DNA from: Lachnospiraceae bacterium NK4A144 | GTDB lineage: Bacteria; Bacillota; Clostridia; Lachnospirales; Lachnospiraceae | Reading direction: 5' to 3' | Assembly: GCA_000424365.1 (NCBI GenBank) | Contig: KE384177.1 | Coordinates: 32,066-93,293 of the forward strand | DNA length: 61,228 bases | Part shown: in pieces, positions 43,971 through 52,296 of the stretch | Layout: every line of letters begins with the position of its first letter | Position numbering within the stretch: the stretch's first letter is position 1 | Made by a program: the position numbers and the translations under genes | The notes under the pieces: model-generated | The model's database searches: none | What the model was told of the DNA's origin: nothing | Seen by the model: the letters and a program-made list of their open reading frames with translations, nothing else

Positions 43971-44708
43971 ATGTTCGGTGGAAGTTTAATGCTATTTTTG
44001 GGTATATTCGTCGTACTAGGATTGATGAAAATAGTGCTTTCTGAAATAAAGAAGAACGTTTCAAAGATTTCTTATGATGAGGCGGTACCGCTTTTAATTG
44101 AAGAAGCAGCTGCTTATGTTACCACTAATAATATGAGTGAATCTGATGTATATACAAGAGATGGAAACATTAGGGCGGGTGTAGAAAAGATAATAGCTGA
44201 AGAGGCAGAAAGAATTAATCACTTTGTAAATAAACAAGAGTCTAAGTATTATGGTGCCTTAAAAGAACGTAGGCTTATCGATGCCAATGATAGGATTAAA
44301 AATCGTGATATCGACGATGCTGCGATGCTTTTGGTTGAACATTATAGCGAGTACAAGAAAGAGCAGAGAGTAGCATTGTTTTCTGATGGAATTTCAGTGG
44401 CTGAATTTAATCATCTCAGAAATGAATCTCAGACTGATCCGGTTGGTGTGTACGTTCTTTATAATGTTGATAAGGATATGTATTATGTTGGACAGGCCAA
44501 GAAGTGTTTATTTAGAGTGAATCAGCACTTTACAGGTCATGGAAATGGTGATGTTTATGCGGATTATAAGTATGGTGATGAGTTTAAGATTAAAATAATT
44601 AAATTCATTGAAAGTGGATACGAAGATCTGGATAAATTAGAAAAAGATACAATAAATCTGTATGATGCTTACAATTCTGGATATAATATGACAGTCGGAA
44701 ACGGCTAA
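43971..44708 (+). CDS. Membrane-anchored GIY-YIG domain protein
   Basis: 245 residues. One N-terminal membrane segment (about 4-24) is followed by a charged helical region and a C-terminal GIY-YIG nuclease-like domain: GVYVLYNVDKDMYYVGQAKKCLFRVNQH (about 158-185), with LDKLEKDTINLYDAYNSGYN at the end carrying the Glu and Asn expected in the fold. A membrane-bound GIY-YIG protein is unusual, and defence or DNA-processing roles are possible. No operon partner; a terminator follows. Confidence 0.75.
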   Translation: MFGGSLMLFLGIFVVLGLMKIVLSEIKKNVSKISYDEAVPLLIEEAAAYVTTNNMSESDVYTRDGNIRAGVEKIIAEEAERINHFVNKQESKYYGALKERRLIDANDRIKNRDIDDAAMLLVEHYSEYKKEQRVALFSDGISVAEFNHLRNESQTDPVGVYVLYNVDKDMYYVGQAKKCLFRVNQHFTGHGNGDVYADYKYGDEFKIKIIKFIESGYEDLDKLEKDTINLYDAYNSGYNMTVGNG

Positions 44709-44729
44709 TTTGAATTCGACGAAAGTTGT

Positions 44730-44786
44730 AAAAGCACTTTTTTCAAGATAAGAAATGTCTTGTTTTGAAAGAGGTGCTTTTTTTAT
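44730..44786 (+). terminator. Terminator after the GIY-YIG gene
   Basis: AAAAGCAC pairs with GTGCTTTT, extended by an inner CAAGA/TCTTG stem, followed by a run of seven T. Confidence 0.8.
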
Positions 44787-44984
44787 TTAATGTTTATTCA
44801 GGAGCTGCCGTTAAACGGTAGATTTGATTCTGGATAAGCCTTTTTGTAATAAACGCTCTTTTATTTTGCTTACAGGGGCATATGTTATGAGTAATGCTGA
44901 TAGCTAATAGGATTGTCTTCTTGATACAATGGTGTCATTCAAGGCGATATAGTTCAAAAAACTATATAAGTATTTAGATATGGA

Positions 44985-45374
44985 TTGAAGAAAGTAACGT
45001 TGTATAAATATTTTCCTGAAATTATTCTTGAAGTCGTTACAGAGTTTGATATGGATGAAGTAAATCTGTATAATCTTACCATAATCGGAGAAAAGGTTCG
45101 TGTTATCAGTAGTTGTGGTGACAAGTTTTCCTGTTATTATCCTGAGAAACTTTCATTAACGCTTAGGAATCATGAAGCGGTTGTTTTGATGACTGAGGAT
45201 GAAATTATCTCAGAAGAATGGATTGAAGAAGGTTGGGATGATGAGAATGATTGTGCCACTGACAGCTACAAGCTCTATTACAAGGTGATCATAAGAGATT
45301 TTGAGGGGAATGTTATCTCTGAAGAAATCGGCTCGATACATCAGGCACCGGATGGAACTTATTGGATATCATAA
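44985..45374 (+). CDS. Hypothetical protein
   Basis: 129 residues from a TTG; no ATG is available near the start and the ribosome site is weak, so the N terminus is uncertain. Acidic, beta-rich pattern, no membrane segment, no recognised family. It is the first of a long run of small same-strand genes (to 58.2 kb). Confidence 0.6.
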   Translation: MKKVTLYKYFPEIILEVVTEFDMDEVNLYNLTIIGEKVRVISSCGDKFSCYYPEKLSLTLRNHEAVVLMTEDEIISEEWIEEGWDDENDCATDSYKLYYKVIIRDFEGNVISEEIGSIHQAPDGTYWIS

Positions 45375-45408
45375 TAGTATTGTAGTTAATCGATAGAACG
45401 GAGAAAAA

Positions 45409-45858
45409 TTGGATTTTCTAATAAAGCATTTCAATGAGCTCAGCACCACTGAGCTTTACGAGATATTAAAAACACGATTTGAGATTTTTGTTACAGAGCA
45501 GGAGTGCATTTATCAGGATCTCGATGATAAAGATCAGGATGCATACCATGTTTTTTGTTGGAATGATTTCGGCAGAGTTGCAGGATGTCTCCGGGTATTT
45601 TGGAAAGATCATGATGAGGCAGCGGGCGTAGCTCAGATAGGCAGAGTTGTGACTTTGGAGCATGGTAAAGGTCTGGGTGGAAAGATGCTTCATGAGGGTG
45701 TCAGGGTCGCCGCAGATATACTGAAAGCAAAGAAAATATACCTTGAAGCACAGGAATATGCTATCGGATACTACGCAAAGGAAGGCTTTGAGGTAGTATC
45801 CGATCCGTTTATGGAGGATGGAATTCCTCATGTGAAGATGGAGAGGTCGTTGGATTAG
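45409..45858 (+). CDS. ElaA-type GNAT acetyltransferase
   Basis: 149 residues. FNELSTTELYEILKTRFEIFVTEQECIYQDLDDKDQDAYH is the ElaA opening. VAQIGRVVTLEHGKGLGGKML supplies the acetyl-CoA-binding R/QxxGxG/A-type loop, and LEAQEYAIGYYAKEGFEVVSDPFMEDGIPHVKME is the typical C terminus. Probable N-acetyltransferase of unknown substrate. It starts with TTG, preceded by CGGAG. Downstream genes follow within 15 bases. Confidence 0.88.
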   Translation: MDFLIKHFNELSTTELYEILKTRFEIFVTEQECIYQDLDDKDQDAYHVFCWNDFGRVAGCLRVFWKDHDEAAGVAQIGRVVTLEHGKGLGGKMLHEGVRVAADILKAKKIYLEAQEYAIGYYAKEGFEVVSDPFMEDGIPHVKMERSLD

Positions 45859-45872
45859 TCAGGTGGTTAAAA

Positions 45873-46052
45873 ATGCCGAATGAAAGCGGAACATGGATTA
45901 TGTATGGTGTCTCCTGGGATGATCCGGAAGAGTCTGCTAAGCGAATTACGAAGCACATCATGGATACTTATCCTATTGCTACTAATGAACAGATCAGAAA
46001 TATTATCGGAATGAAGCCGGGAGAACGAAAGAATACAAAAAATGTCAGATAA
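45873..46052 (+). CDS. 59-residue protein, possible internal-deletion remnant
   Basis: A short frame from ATG with AGGTGG upstream; it overlaps the kptA start by 11 bases. The first 15 residues (TWIMYGVSWDDP) recall the start of AlkZ-related winged-helix glycosylase-like proteins, and the rest (SAKRITKHIMDTYPIATNEQIRNIIG) recalls the C-terminal helices of the same kind of protein. If so, the middle has been deleted in frame. This family recollection is weak; it may instead be a genuine small protein. Confidence 0.45.
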   Translation: MPNESGTWIMYGVSWDDPEESAKRITKHIMDTYPIATNEQIRNIIGMKPGERKNTKNVR

Positions 46053-46581
46053 GAATACAAGCAAATTTATATCTTTGATACTTCGCCATAAGCCGGAGAC
46101 AATCGGAATTACCCTTGATGAGCATGGATGGGCGAATGTATCGGAACTTATATCAGGAGTGAATGAGACACATCCTTTGGATATGGAGATTCTTGAAAGA
46201 ATTGTTGCCGAGGACGAGAAGCAGAGATATTCATTCAATGAGGATAAAACTTTAATTAGAGCGAATCAGGGACATTCTATACCTGTTGATATTGAGCTTG
46301 AGGAGGTTACTCCGCCGGATATTCTTTATCATGGAACCGGTGAGAAATATACAGCAGCTATTGATGTTCAGGGACTTATTCCTAAATCTCGATTGTACGT
46401 GCATCTGTCAGGTGATATAGATACAGCACGAAAAGTTGGGAGCCGTCACGGAAAACCGGTCATATATTCTGTAAAAAGCGGAGAAATGCACAGAGATGGC
46501 ATAGTCTTTTATAAGTCTGTAAACGGCGTTTGGTTGACAAGATTAGTCGATGCTAAGTATTTGGAAAAATATCGTGAGTAG
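46042..46581 (+). CDS. kptA: RNA 2'-phosphotransferase (KptA/Tpt1)
   Basis: 179 residues, the family length. SKFISLILRHKPETIGITLDEHGWANVSELI is the N-terminal RHxP signature. QGHSIPVD, LYHGTGEKY and YVHLSGDIDTARKVGSRHGKPVIYSV are the NAD-binding blocks. The enzyme removes a splice-junction or damage-derived 2'-phosphate from RNA using NAD+, releasing ADP-ribose 1'',2''-cyclic phosphate. In bacteria its role is open. Two RNA ligases, a phosphoesterase and a PARG-like hydrolase lie further along the island, which makes an RNA-repair role plausible. Confidence 0.93.
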   Translation: MSDKNTSKFISLILRHKPETIGITLDEHGWANVSELISGVNETHPLDMEILERIVAEDEKQRYSFNEDKTLIRANQGHSIPVDIELEEVTPPDILYHGTGEKYTAAIDVQGLIPKSRLYVHLSGDIDTARKVGSRHGKPVIYSVKSGEMHRDGIVFYKSVNGVWLTRLVDAKYLEKYRE

Positions 46582-46649
46582 TGGTTGCCTTTTATTGAGA
46601 AAGACTGCAATAAAACAAAAATATAGATGGTTATTGAGGATGTGATGAT

Positions 46650-46991
46650 ATGTACTCAAAAGATGATTTTGGAAGGGACTTAATAGAAGAGGTACGAGAC
46701 CGTACTATTAGGCTATATGATAAAAAACTTAGTGGCGCGATGAAAGCAGAGGAAGATCAGGCACTTTATGAGCAGTTCAGATCCTTAGATGAAAATGCAA
46801 AGATATTTGTTAAGAATCTGATTCCGATGATTGTGGACACCAGCATGCATAATGCTTTATGCATGATTGAAGACAGTGATGATTTTGTGCTTTCAATTGG
46901 TGATGATGATGTTAGGGATTTGTCTGATGGTTTGGCAGGTGAATTATATACTGATGATGGATGGATATCACGATTTTCATCAGAGCGGTAA
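46650..46991 (+). CDS. Acidic hypothetical protein
   Basis: 113 residues, acidic, mostly helical, no signal or membrane segment and no recognised domain. GAGGATGTG precedes the ATG. It lies between kptA and the deformylase-like gene in the same direction, with short gaps. Confidence 0.65.
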   Translation: MYSKDDFGRDLIEEVRDRTIRLYDKKLSGAMKAEEDQALYEQFRSLDENAKIFVKNLIPMIVDTSMHNALCMIEDSDDFVLSIGDDDVRDLSDGLAGELYTDDGWISRFSSER

Positions 46992-47015
46992 GAATATGTA
47001 TATAGAGGAAAAACA

Positions 47016-47426
47016 ATGGTTAAGCAAATAGTAAGGGATCCATTATTTCTACAGCAAAAATCAGAACCGGCAACGGAAGCTGACAAGCAGGTAGTACAGG
47101 ATCTGATAGATACATTAAATGCAAATCGTGAGCGTTGCGTAGGAATGGCTGCAAATATGATCGGCGTGAAGAAGCAGATTATAGTGATTGCTGTCGGACC
47201 GTTCTCTATTCCGATGATTAACCCGGTGATTACCAGAAAATCCGGGAAGTATGAGACAGAGGAAAGTTGTCTTTCACTGGATGGAGTGAGACCTTGTACT
47301 CGTTATAAGGAAATCGAAGTGGATTATCTGGATCAGAACTTCCAAAGGCAGCACGGTAAGTATACGGATTTTACAGCACAGATAATACAGCATGAGATCC
47401 AGCATTTTAGCGGAGATTTGATATAA
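47016..47426 (+). CDS. def: Peptide deformylase-like protein
   Basis: 136 residues, close to short Gram-positive deformylases. Motif 1 is GMAANMIG (usually GxxAxQxG; Met replaces the Gln), motif 2 is EESCLS with the metal Cys, and motif 3 is QHEIQHFSGDLI with HExxH. The metal ligands are intact, but the motif 1 Gln, which stabilises the transition state, is missing, so activity may be reduced or altered. Deformylases also occur in phages and mobile islands. AGAGGAAAA precedes the ATG. Confidence 0.85.
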   Translation: MVKQIVRDPLFLQQKSEPATEADKQVVQDLIDTLNANRERCVGMAANMIGVKKQIIVIAVGPFSIPMINPVITRKSGKYETEESCLSLDGVRPCTRYKEIEVDYLDQNFQRQHGKYTDFTAQIIQHEIQHFSGDLI

Positions 47427-47444
47427 AGGGTTGGATGAGTAAGC

Positions 47445-47807
47445 ATGAATCTTGATGATTTTTATGAAAAAATGGTAGAGTTCTATCCCAAAAGCCGATC
47501 TTTGGTGGATGAACATATTTTGGAGTATGAGGAAAGACTCGATACAGTGATATTTGAGGATATATTATTTCCGTTTATTGAGGATGATCTGATGCGTGAT
47601 GAGCCAGACAGGCTGAAGGAGCTGTTTGATTATTTTGAACAGGTCTCCGAAAAGGCAGATGCTCATTTGATGAATGTATTTCAGGTCACAATTCTTGAAA
47701 AAATTGGTGATGATAAAGAAATACTGAATACGGCAAAGAAATATATGGGCATACTTACTACAAAATATCGGTGGGAAGCCGATAGAGCGCTCGGACGGGA
47801 CGTATGA
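47445..47807 (+). CDS. Hypothetical, immunity-protein-like
   Basis: 120 residues, acidic and helical (MNLDDFYEKMVEFYP, then LFDYFEQVSEKADAHLMNVFQVTILEKIGDD). The composition and layout resemble immunity-type or DUF7674-like proteins; this is an impression, not a firm family call. It is followed after 1 base by another small gene, so the two are coupled. Confidence 0.6.
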   Translation: MNLDDFYEKMVEFYPKSRSLVDEHILEYEERLDTVIFEDILFPFIEDDLMRDEPDRLKELFDYFEQVSEKADAHLMNVFQVTILEKIGDDKEILNTAKKYMGILTTKYRWEADRALGRDV

Positions 47808-47808
47808 T

Positions 47809-48087
47809 ATGAATGATTTTCAGAATGACTTCATGAAGGCATTAGGGAAGATACAGAAAGAAACGGTAGAAATAGCGTTAGTAGAAAAAACAGAATTTAA
47901 ATCAAAGGAAGATGAGCTGTATTCCATAACATCAGAGATGATTTATCGCATTTTGGAACTGATGGATGGTTATGGAAATTACAGTATTGGAAAGATGGAT
48001 ATAAGGAATACCTTATCGGGAGAGTCATTAAAGGATGATCCATATATTGAACTTCATGATGCGGTAGCTGATTTTATAAGAGAATAA
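47809..48087 (+). CDS. Hypothetical small helical protein
   Basis: 92 residues, charged and helical, without membrane segment; no family recognised. It starts at the ATG immediately after the preceding stop codon (coupled translation). Confidence 0.6.
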   Translation: MNDFQNDFMKALGKIQKETVEIALVEKTEFKSKEDELYSITSEMIYRILELMDGYGNYSIGKMDIRNTLSGESLKDDPYIELHDAVADFIRE

Positions 48088-48135
48088 CAGAGTGGAGTGT
48101 TAAAGTCTGTTTGAGGTTTATAGAGGTGAGAAATC

Positions 48136-48267
48136 TTGGGATTATTTGATATGTTTAAGAAAAAAGAAGAAAAGGAAACACTGAAAACACATAACTTAGG
48201 TGGCTGTATTGTTTCAAAATCCTTGTATGAAGGAACAGTCAAGCGATTTGACTCAGAGGTATGGTAA
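48136..48267 (+). CDS. 43-residue frame, probably truncated
   Basis: A TTG with a good AGAGGTGA ribosome site 6 bases upstream begins GLFDMFKKKEEKETLKTHNLGG and stops after 43 codons. The opening is typical of many small cytoplasmic proteins and gives no function. Being followed by a headless DUF1349 piece, it may be the start of a gene that has lost its remainder. Confidence 0.45.
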   Translation: MGLFDMFKKKEEKETLKTHNLGGCIVSKSLYEGTVKRFDSEVW

Positions 48268-48306
48268 GGGCTTCAGCAGGAGCAATGTTGTTTATATGTA
48301 AAGCAG

Positions 48307-48534
48307 ATGTGGTATAGATTTAGCAGGAGAGAAGATGATTACTGTATTGAGTGTTCCTATGATGGAAAAGATTTTTCTCAAATGAGAATCTGCCATATGT
48401 GGGAAGGAGCCGGAACGATTTCCTTTGGAATCTATGCGTGCAGCCCGGAAGATTCCAGCTTTAAGGCTGTATTTACAGATATGCAGATAACAGAGTGCGC
48501 CTGGAAGGCTCATGATGGTCAACAACCGGACTAA
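48307..48534 (+). pseudogene. DUF1349 C-terminal fragment
   Basis: 75 codons matching only the C-terminal third of DUF1349 (concanavalin-like) proteins: WYRFSRREDDYCIECSYDGKDFSQMRICHMWEGAG and YACSPEDSSFKAVFTDMQI. A full protein is about 190 residues. No ribosome site precedes the first ATG. A 5'-truncated remnant. Confidence 0.7.
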
Positions 48535-48565
48535 TGATGTGTGAGATTATAGCGGAGGTGTTTTG

Positions 48566-49315
48566 ATGGCATCTATAAGAGATGATGTATCCAAGTACAT
48601 AAAGAAAAAATACAAAGCATCTCCAGAATATCTTTGGAAGAGATATCCAAGCTTTGCAATATATCGTCATGAAGATAATCGTAAATGGTTTGCATTGATA
48701 GCAACTATAAGCAGAGATATGCTGGGGATTAATTCCACTGATGAAGTTGATGTTTTAAATGTTAAGATTGATGATCTGATGCTGCGGGATATCCTGCTTC
48801 AACAGCCGGGTTTTTATCCCGGATATCACATGAACAAGGGCAGTTGGATGACAATACTGCTCGATGGTACAGTGAGCTTTGATGAAATCTGCAATATGAT
48901 TGATGCCAGCTTTTTAGATACGGCATCTAAGAAGAAAAAGGATAAGTTCCGTCAGCCAAAGGAATGGATAGTACCTGCAAATCCAAAATACTATGACATT
49001 GAACATGCTTTTGATAATGCTGATGAAATAGACTGGAAGCAGGGGGCTGGAATTATAAAGGGTGATATAGTGTTTATGTATGTAGGCGCACCTGTATCTG
49101 CAATTCTTTATAAGTGTAAGGTTACAGAGGTAGATATTCCCTATGAATATGAGGATAAGAATCTTAAGATCACAGCACTTATGAAGATAAAACTGCAAAA
49201 GAGATATAAGCCTGACAAGTTCACTTTTGACAGGCTGAAATCTGAGTATGGAATATATGCTGTGCGAGGACCGAGGGGCATTCCTAATAGTCTGAGTGTA
49301 GCATTGAAGAAATAG
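48566..49315 (+). CDS. MmcQ/YjbR-type domain fused to an EVE/PUA-like domain
   Basis: About 249 residues. Residues 1-120 resemble the MmcQ/YjbR double-wing fold (YLWKRYPSFAIYRHEDNRKWFALIATI and HMNKGSWMTILLDGTV). The remainder (KYYDIEHAFDNADEIDWKQGAGIIKGDIVFMYVGAPVSAILYKCKV) has the shape of an EVE/PUA-like domain, which in other proteins recognises modified bases. GGAGGTG precedes the ATG at 48566. The combination hints at nucleic-acid recognition, perhaps defence; unproven. Confidence 0.75.
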   Translation: MASIRDDVSKYIKKKYKASPEYLWKRYPSFAIYRHEDNRKWFALIATISRDMLGINSTDEVDVLNVKIDDLMLRDILLQQPGFYPGYHMNKGSWMTILLDGTVSFDEICNMIDASFLDTASKKKKDKFRQPKEWIVPANPKYYDIEHAFDNADEIDWKQGAGIIKGDIVFMYVGAPVSAILYKCKVTEVDIPYEYEDKNLKITALMKIKLQKRYKPDKFTFDRLKSEYGIYAVRGPRGIPNSLSVALKK

Positions 49316-49395
49316 AAACGGAGTATTTGAGATGAATTTGAAAATATGAGCGCGGGGACATTGCTTTTGAGAAAATACTATAGAGAACAGGGGTA

Positions 49396-49959
49396 ATGAT
49401 GATGGAAGAATTAAGAGTAGATATGAGAGAACGTACACCTGAGGAACAGGCAATATATGACAGGCAGGCACAGCTGATGTTTAAGTTGAATCATACTATG
49501 CCACGTACAGAGGAATATATGGGTGTGCTTAAAGAGTTATTTGAAGACAGGATTGGAGAAGGCTCATATGTTGCAGCACCTCTTGGTGGAGCTGCCATGG
49601 AGAAGCTTGTTATAGGTAAGCATTGTTTTATCAACAGTAATCTTCTGGCTATGTCAAGAGGAGGCATTACTATCGGGGATAATGTGCAGATTGCAGGAAA
49701 TGTGCAGCTTTTATCCAACAATCATGATCCTTATGACAGACAGATTCTGACCTGCAAGCCTATCGTTATCAAGGATGGAGCTTGGATCGGCGCAGGGGCA
49801 ACCATACTATCGGGAGTAACAATTGGTAAGTTCGCAATTGTTGGAACTGCATCTGTTGTTACCCATGATGTAGGAGACTATGAAGTTGTAGTAGGAAGTC
49901 CGGCAAGAGTGATCAAGACATTGGATGCTGAGAAGTTTAAAGAGGCTGTGAATGAGTAA
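49396..49959 (+). CDS. Maltose/galactoside O-acetyltransferase-like protein
   Basis: 187 residues with left-handed beta-helix hexapeptide repeats (ITIGDNVQIAGNVQLLSNNHDP, then GAWIGAGATILSGVTIGKFAIVGTASVVTHDVGDYEVVVGSPARVIK). The N-terminal MRERTPEEQAIYDRQAQLMFKLN replaces the usual Maa/LacA start. The catalytic His is in NNHDP. The likely activity is acetyl-CoA-dependent O-acetylation of a sugar. The ATG at 49399 or 49402 is equally possible. Confidence 0.88.
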   Translation: MMMEELRVDMRERTPEEQAIYDRQAQLMFKLNHTMPRTEEYMGVLKELFEDRIGEGSYVAAPLGGAAMEKLVIGKHCFINSNLLAMSRGGITIGDNVQIAGNVQLLSNNHDPYDRQILTCKPIVIKDGAWIGAGATILSGVTIGKFAIVGTASVVTHDVGDYEVVVGSPARVIKTLDAEKFKEAVNE

Positions 49960-50028
49960 GCATAAGGTGGTAAAAGACGGAATTGTTAGCATGAGGATGA
50001 GCTTATTAAGAACGGAGTGACAAAGTAG

Positions 50029-50406
50029 ATGTTTTTTATCATGGGGATTACAGATGGAAGGAAAGATTTTGATTTTAATCAGCTGATCACCTGTTCCATC
50101 TGTGGGAAATATGGACGTTTCAACGTGTTTATGACATATACAGTACTGTCTCTTTTCTTTATACCGATTTTCAAGTGGAACAGACATTACTATGTGCAGA
50201 CAAGCTGCTGCGGAACTGTTTATGAGCTTGATTCAGAGATTGGTAAGATGATTGCCAGGGGCGAGGAAGTAGAAATTTTGCCAAGCCATTTGACTCAGGT
50301 AAGCGGTGGAAGAGGATTTGCTGCTGACTATCACAGATGCAGGCAGTGCGGATATGAGACAACAGAGGACTTTGATTTTTGCCCGAAATGTGGAACAAGG
50401 TTTTGA
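50029..50406 (+). CDS. Zinc-ribbon protein
   Basis: 125 residues. An N-terminal CSICGKYG pair, a hydrophobic stretch (FMTYTVLSLFFIPIFKWN), a CCGTVYEL pair and a C-terminal CRQCGYETTEDFDFCPKCGTRF ribbon give up to three Cys pairs. It is a zinc-binding protein, possibly membrane-associated; partner unknown. The ATG has no strong ribosome site. Confidence 0.8.
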   Translation: MFFIMGITDGRKDFDFNQLITCSICGKYGRFNVFMTYTVLSLFFIPIFKWNRHYYVQTSCCGTVYELDSEIGKMIARGEEVEILPSHLTQVSGGRGFAADYHRCRQCGYETTEDFDFCPKCGTRF

Positions 50407-50442
50407 TGGGTATAGATGAATGGGTAAAAGGAGGAGACAATC

Positions 50443-50733
50443 ATGCAATTTCTTATAAGAGCATATGATGCCGAAGGAAAACTTGATAAGCGTATGGAGG
50501 TACGCCCTCGTCATCTGGAAGGAATGAAAAAGCTGAGCGAGCATATCATCAGTGCCGGTGGCTTGCTGGATGATAATGGAAAGATGAAAGGATCAGCCCT
50601 TATCATGGATTTCGATAGCCGCAAGGAACTTGATGATTATATTGCTAACGAACCTTATGTTATTGAAGAGGTCTGGGAGAAGATTGAGATTGAACCAATA
50701 AATGTTGTTATTGCAAACAGCCTGGCTAAATAA
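50443..50733 (+). CDS. YciI-like protein
   Basis: 96 residues in the ferredoxin-like YciI pattern: MQFLIRAYDAEGKLDKRMEVRPRHLEGMKKLSEHIISAGGLLDDNGKMKGSALIMDFDSRKELDDYI. The conserved His of the family is in RPRHLEGM. AGGAGGAGA precedes the ATG. Members are of uncertain function, some enzymatic. Followed closely by the DUF429-MazG fusion. Confidence 0.85.
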   Translation: MQFLIRAYDAEGKLDKRMEVRPRHLEGMKKLSEHIISAGGLLDDNGKMKGSALIMDFDSRKELDDYIANEPYVIEEVWEKIEIEPINVVIANSLAK

Positions 50734-50749
50734 AGGAATCGTAGAGATA

Positions 50750-51961
50750 ATGAAAAGTTCCAACAGTAATTTTTTCTTAGGTGCAGATGGCTGTAATGGA
50801 GGATGGATCGTTGCTATCCTTGGTAGTGATCTCAGAATAGAAAGATTTTCTTCGATAGGAGAAATCCTGGATGCATATCCAGATTACACTGTATTTCTTA
50901 TAGATATGGTCATTGGCCTTCGTGATTCTGCGGGGCAACTAAGACCTGATGATATTGCAAGAAAAGAGTTAAAGCCCAGAGGGTCTACACTCTTTCCGGT
51001 GCCTTCCAGAGAAGCAGTATATGAAGAAACTTATGAAGAGCAAAGGAAGGCAAATATCAAAACGCTTGGAAAGAGTTTGCCGAAACAAGCTTCTGCTATC
51101 ATACCAAAGATCCGGGAAGTCGATGAGTTTATGTCAGCGCATCCTGAGTATAAGAACCGAATAGATGAGAGTCATCCGGAACTTGATTTTGCAAGACTGA
51201 AGGGCTCTGTTTTGCTTACACGTAAGAAGGATGCTGATGGTATAGAAGAAAGACTAAAGGTAATAAAGAGATTCATTCCGGGAATTAATGTACCGGATCT
51301 GTATGCAAAGGCAAAAGACTTAAGGTGTAATGTTGATGATATAGCAGATGCCATCTGCCTTGCAGTGACAGCGAAGTTGAAATCAGAGGGCCTTTGTGAA
51401 ACGATTCCGGAAAATCCTCAGATGGATAGTAATGGGCTGTATATGAAACTCACGGTGCCTAAGAGAGCTGTAAGCAATGAAATGGCAGAGATAAGCAGGC
51501 TGAAAAGTATAGTAGAGACGCTTCGAAGTGAAAACGGCTGCTCCTGGGATAAGGTGCAGACACATTCCAGCTTGAAAGCAGCGTGCATAGAGGAAGCAGC
51601 TGAAGTAGTTGGGGGAATCAACATTCTCGAAAAGACAGGGGATGCGACAAACATAAGGGAAGAACTTGGGGATCTGCTGTTGCAGGTAATGTTTCACTCC
51701 GTGATAGCGGAAGAAGAGGGTTTGTTTACTTTTGAAGATGTTGCAAAGACCATTTCGGATAAAATGGTCAGGAGACATCCACATGTTTTTGAAGGTGTGA
51801 AATATGCTTCCGAAGAAGAACTTTATGAAGCCTGGGTTACGATAAAGAAGGAAGAGAAGAAAGGCAGAGAGTGGGAAGCAGATTACCTTGAAGGTGCTTT
51901 AAACGAGGCATCTGAGCTAATTGAAAAAGCCAAGGAACGTAAAGGATTTAAGAGCAAATGA
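50750..51961 (+). CDS. DUF429-MazG fusion protein
   Basis: About 403 residues. Residues 8-225 are a DUF429 predicted-nuclease domain (RNase H-like fold): FLGADGCNGGWIVAIL, FLIDMVIGL, RGSTLFPVPSREAVY, IRESHPE-type NRIDESHPELDFARL and DDIADAICLAVTA. Residues 250-400 are a MazG NTP pyrophosphohydrolase: LRSENGCSWDKVQTHSSLKAACIEEAAEVV, REELGDLLLQVMFHSVIAEE and RHPHVFEG. I am not aware of this fusion as a standard architecture. The start is the ATG at 50750. The stop overlaps the next start (ATGA). Confidence 0.88.
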   Translation: MKSSNSNFFLGADGCNGGWIVAILGSDLRIERFSSIGEILDAYPDYTVFLIDMVIGLRDSAGQLRPDDIARKELKPRGSTLFPVPSREAVYEETYEEQRKANIKTLGKSLPKQASAIIPKIREVDEFMSAHPEYKNRIDESHPELDFARLKGSVLLTRKKDADGIEERLKVIKRFIPGINVPDLYAKAKDLRCNVDDIADAICLAVTAKLKSEGLCETIPENPQMDSNGLYMKLTVPKRAVSNEMAEISRLKSIVETLRSENGCSWDKVQTHSSLKAACIEEAAEVVGGINILEKTGDATNIREELGDLLLQVMFHSVIAEEEGLFTFEDVAKTISDKMVRRHPHVFEGVKYASEEELYEAWVTIKKEEKKGREWEADYLEGALNEASELIEKAKERKGFKSK

Positions 51962-52296
51962 GTAAACATAAGATGGTTGATGGCAAGCTCCTTCATATGA
52001 ATAAACGCTATAAGGATCTGAAAAACCGTCAGAAGGATAAGATTGCAGGTTGGATGTATGAGGCTTATAAGAAGCAAGTTGATGAAGATCTTAGCAATTA
52101 TGAAGCTTTTGCCCTTGTCATGGATAAGATAAATAAGGCGCAGATCTGGGTGCCTGAATATGAAGTGGAGCAGAAATATAATTCCATGAAGAGCCGATTC
52201 AAGAACAGAATGGCTGCTGAGAGTATTCCTCAGCATATTTATCAGATGGAAGCGATTCTTGATACAGCTCAGCAGAAGATGGACGCGCTTGAATAG
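51958..52296 (+). CDS. N-terminal part of HTH protein, ending at an in-frame TAG
   Basis: 112 residues (MSKHKMVDGKLLHMNKRYKDLKNRQKDKIAGWMYEAY..., YEVEQKYNSMKSRFKNRMAAESIPQHIYQMEAILDTA), helical, overlapping the fusion gene by ATGA. Reading through the TAG at 52294, the same frame continues for 80 sense codons with clear coding character and a helix-turn-helix. The native protein was therefore probably about 193 residues and has been cut by a nonsense change, most simply CAG to TAG. Confidence 0.7.
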   Translation: MSKHKMVDGKLLHMNKRYKDLKNRQKDKIAGWMYEAYKKQVDEDLSNYEAFALVMDKINKAQIWVPEYEVEQKYNSMKSRFKNRMAAESIPQHIYQMEAILDTAQQKMDALE

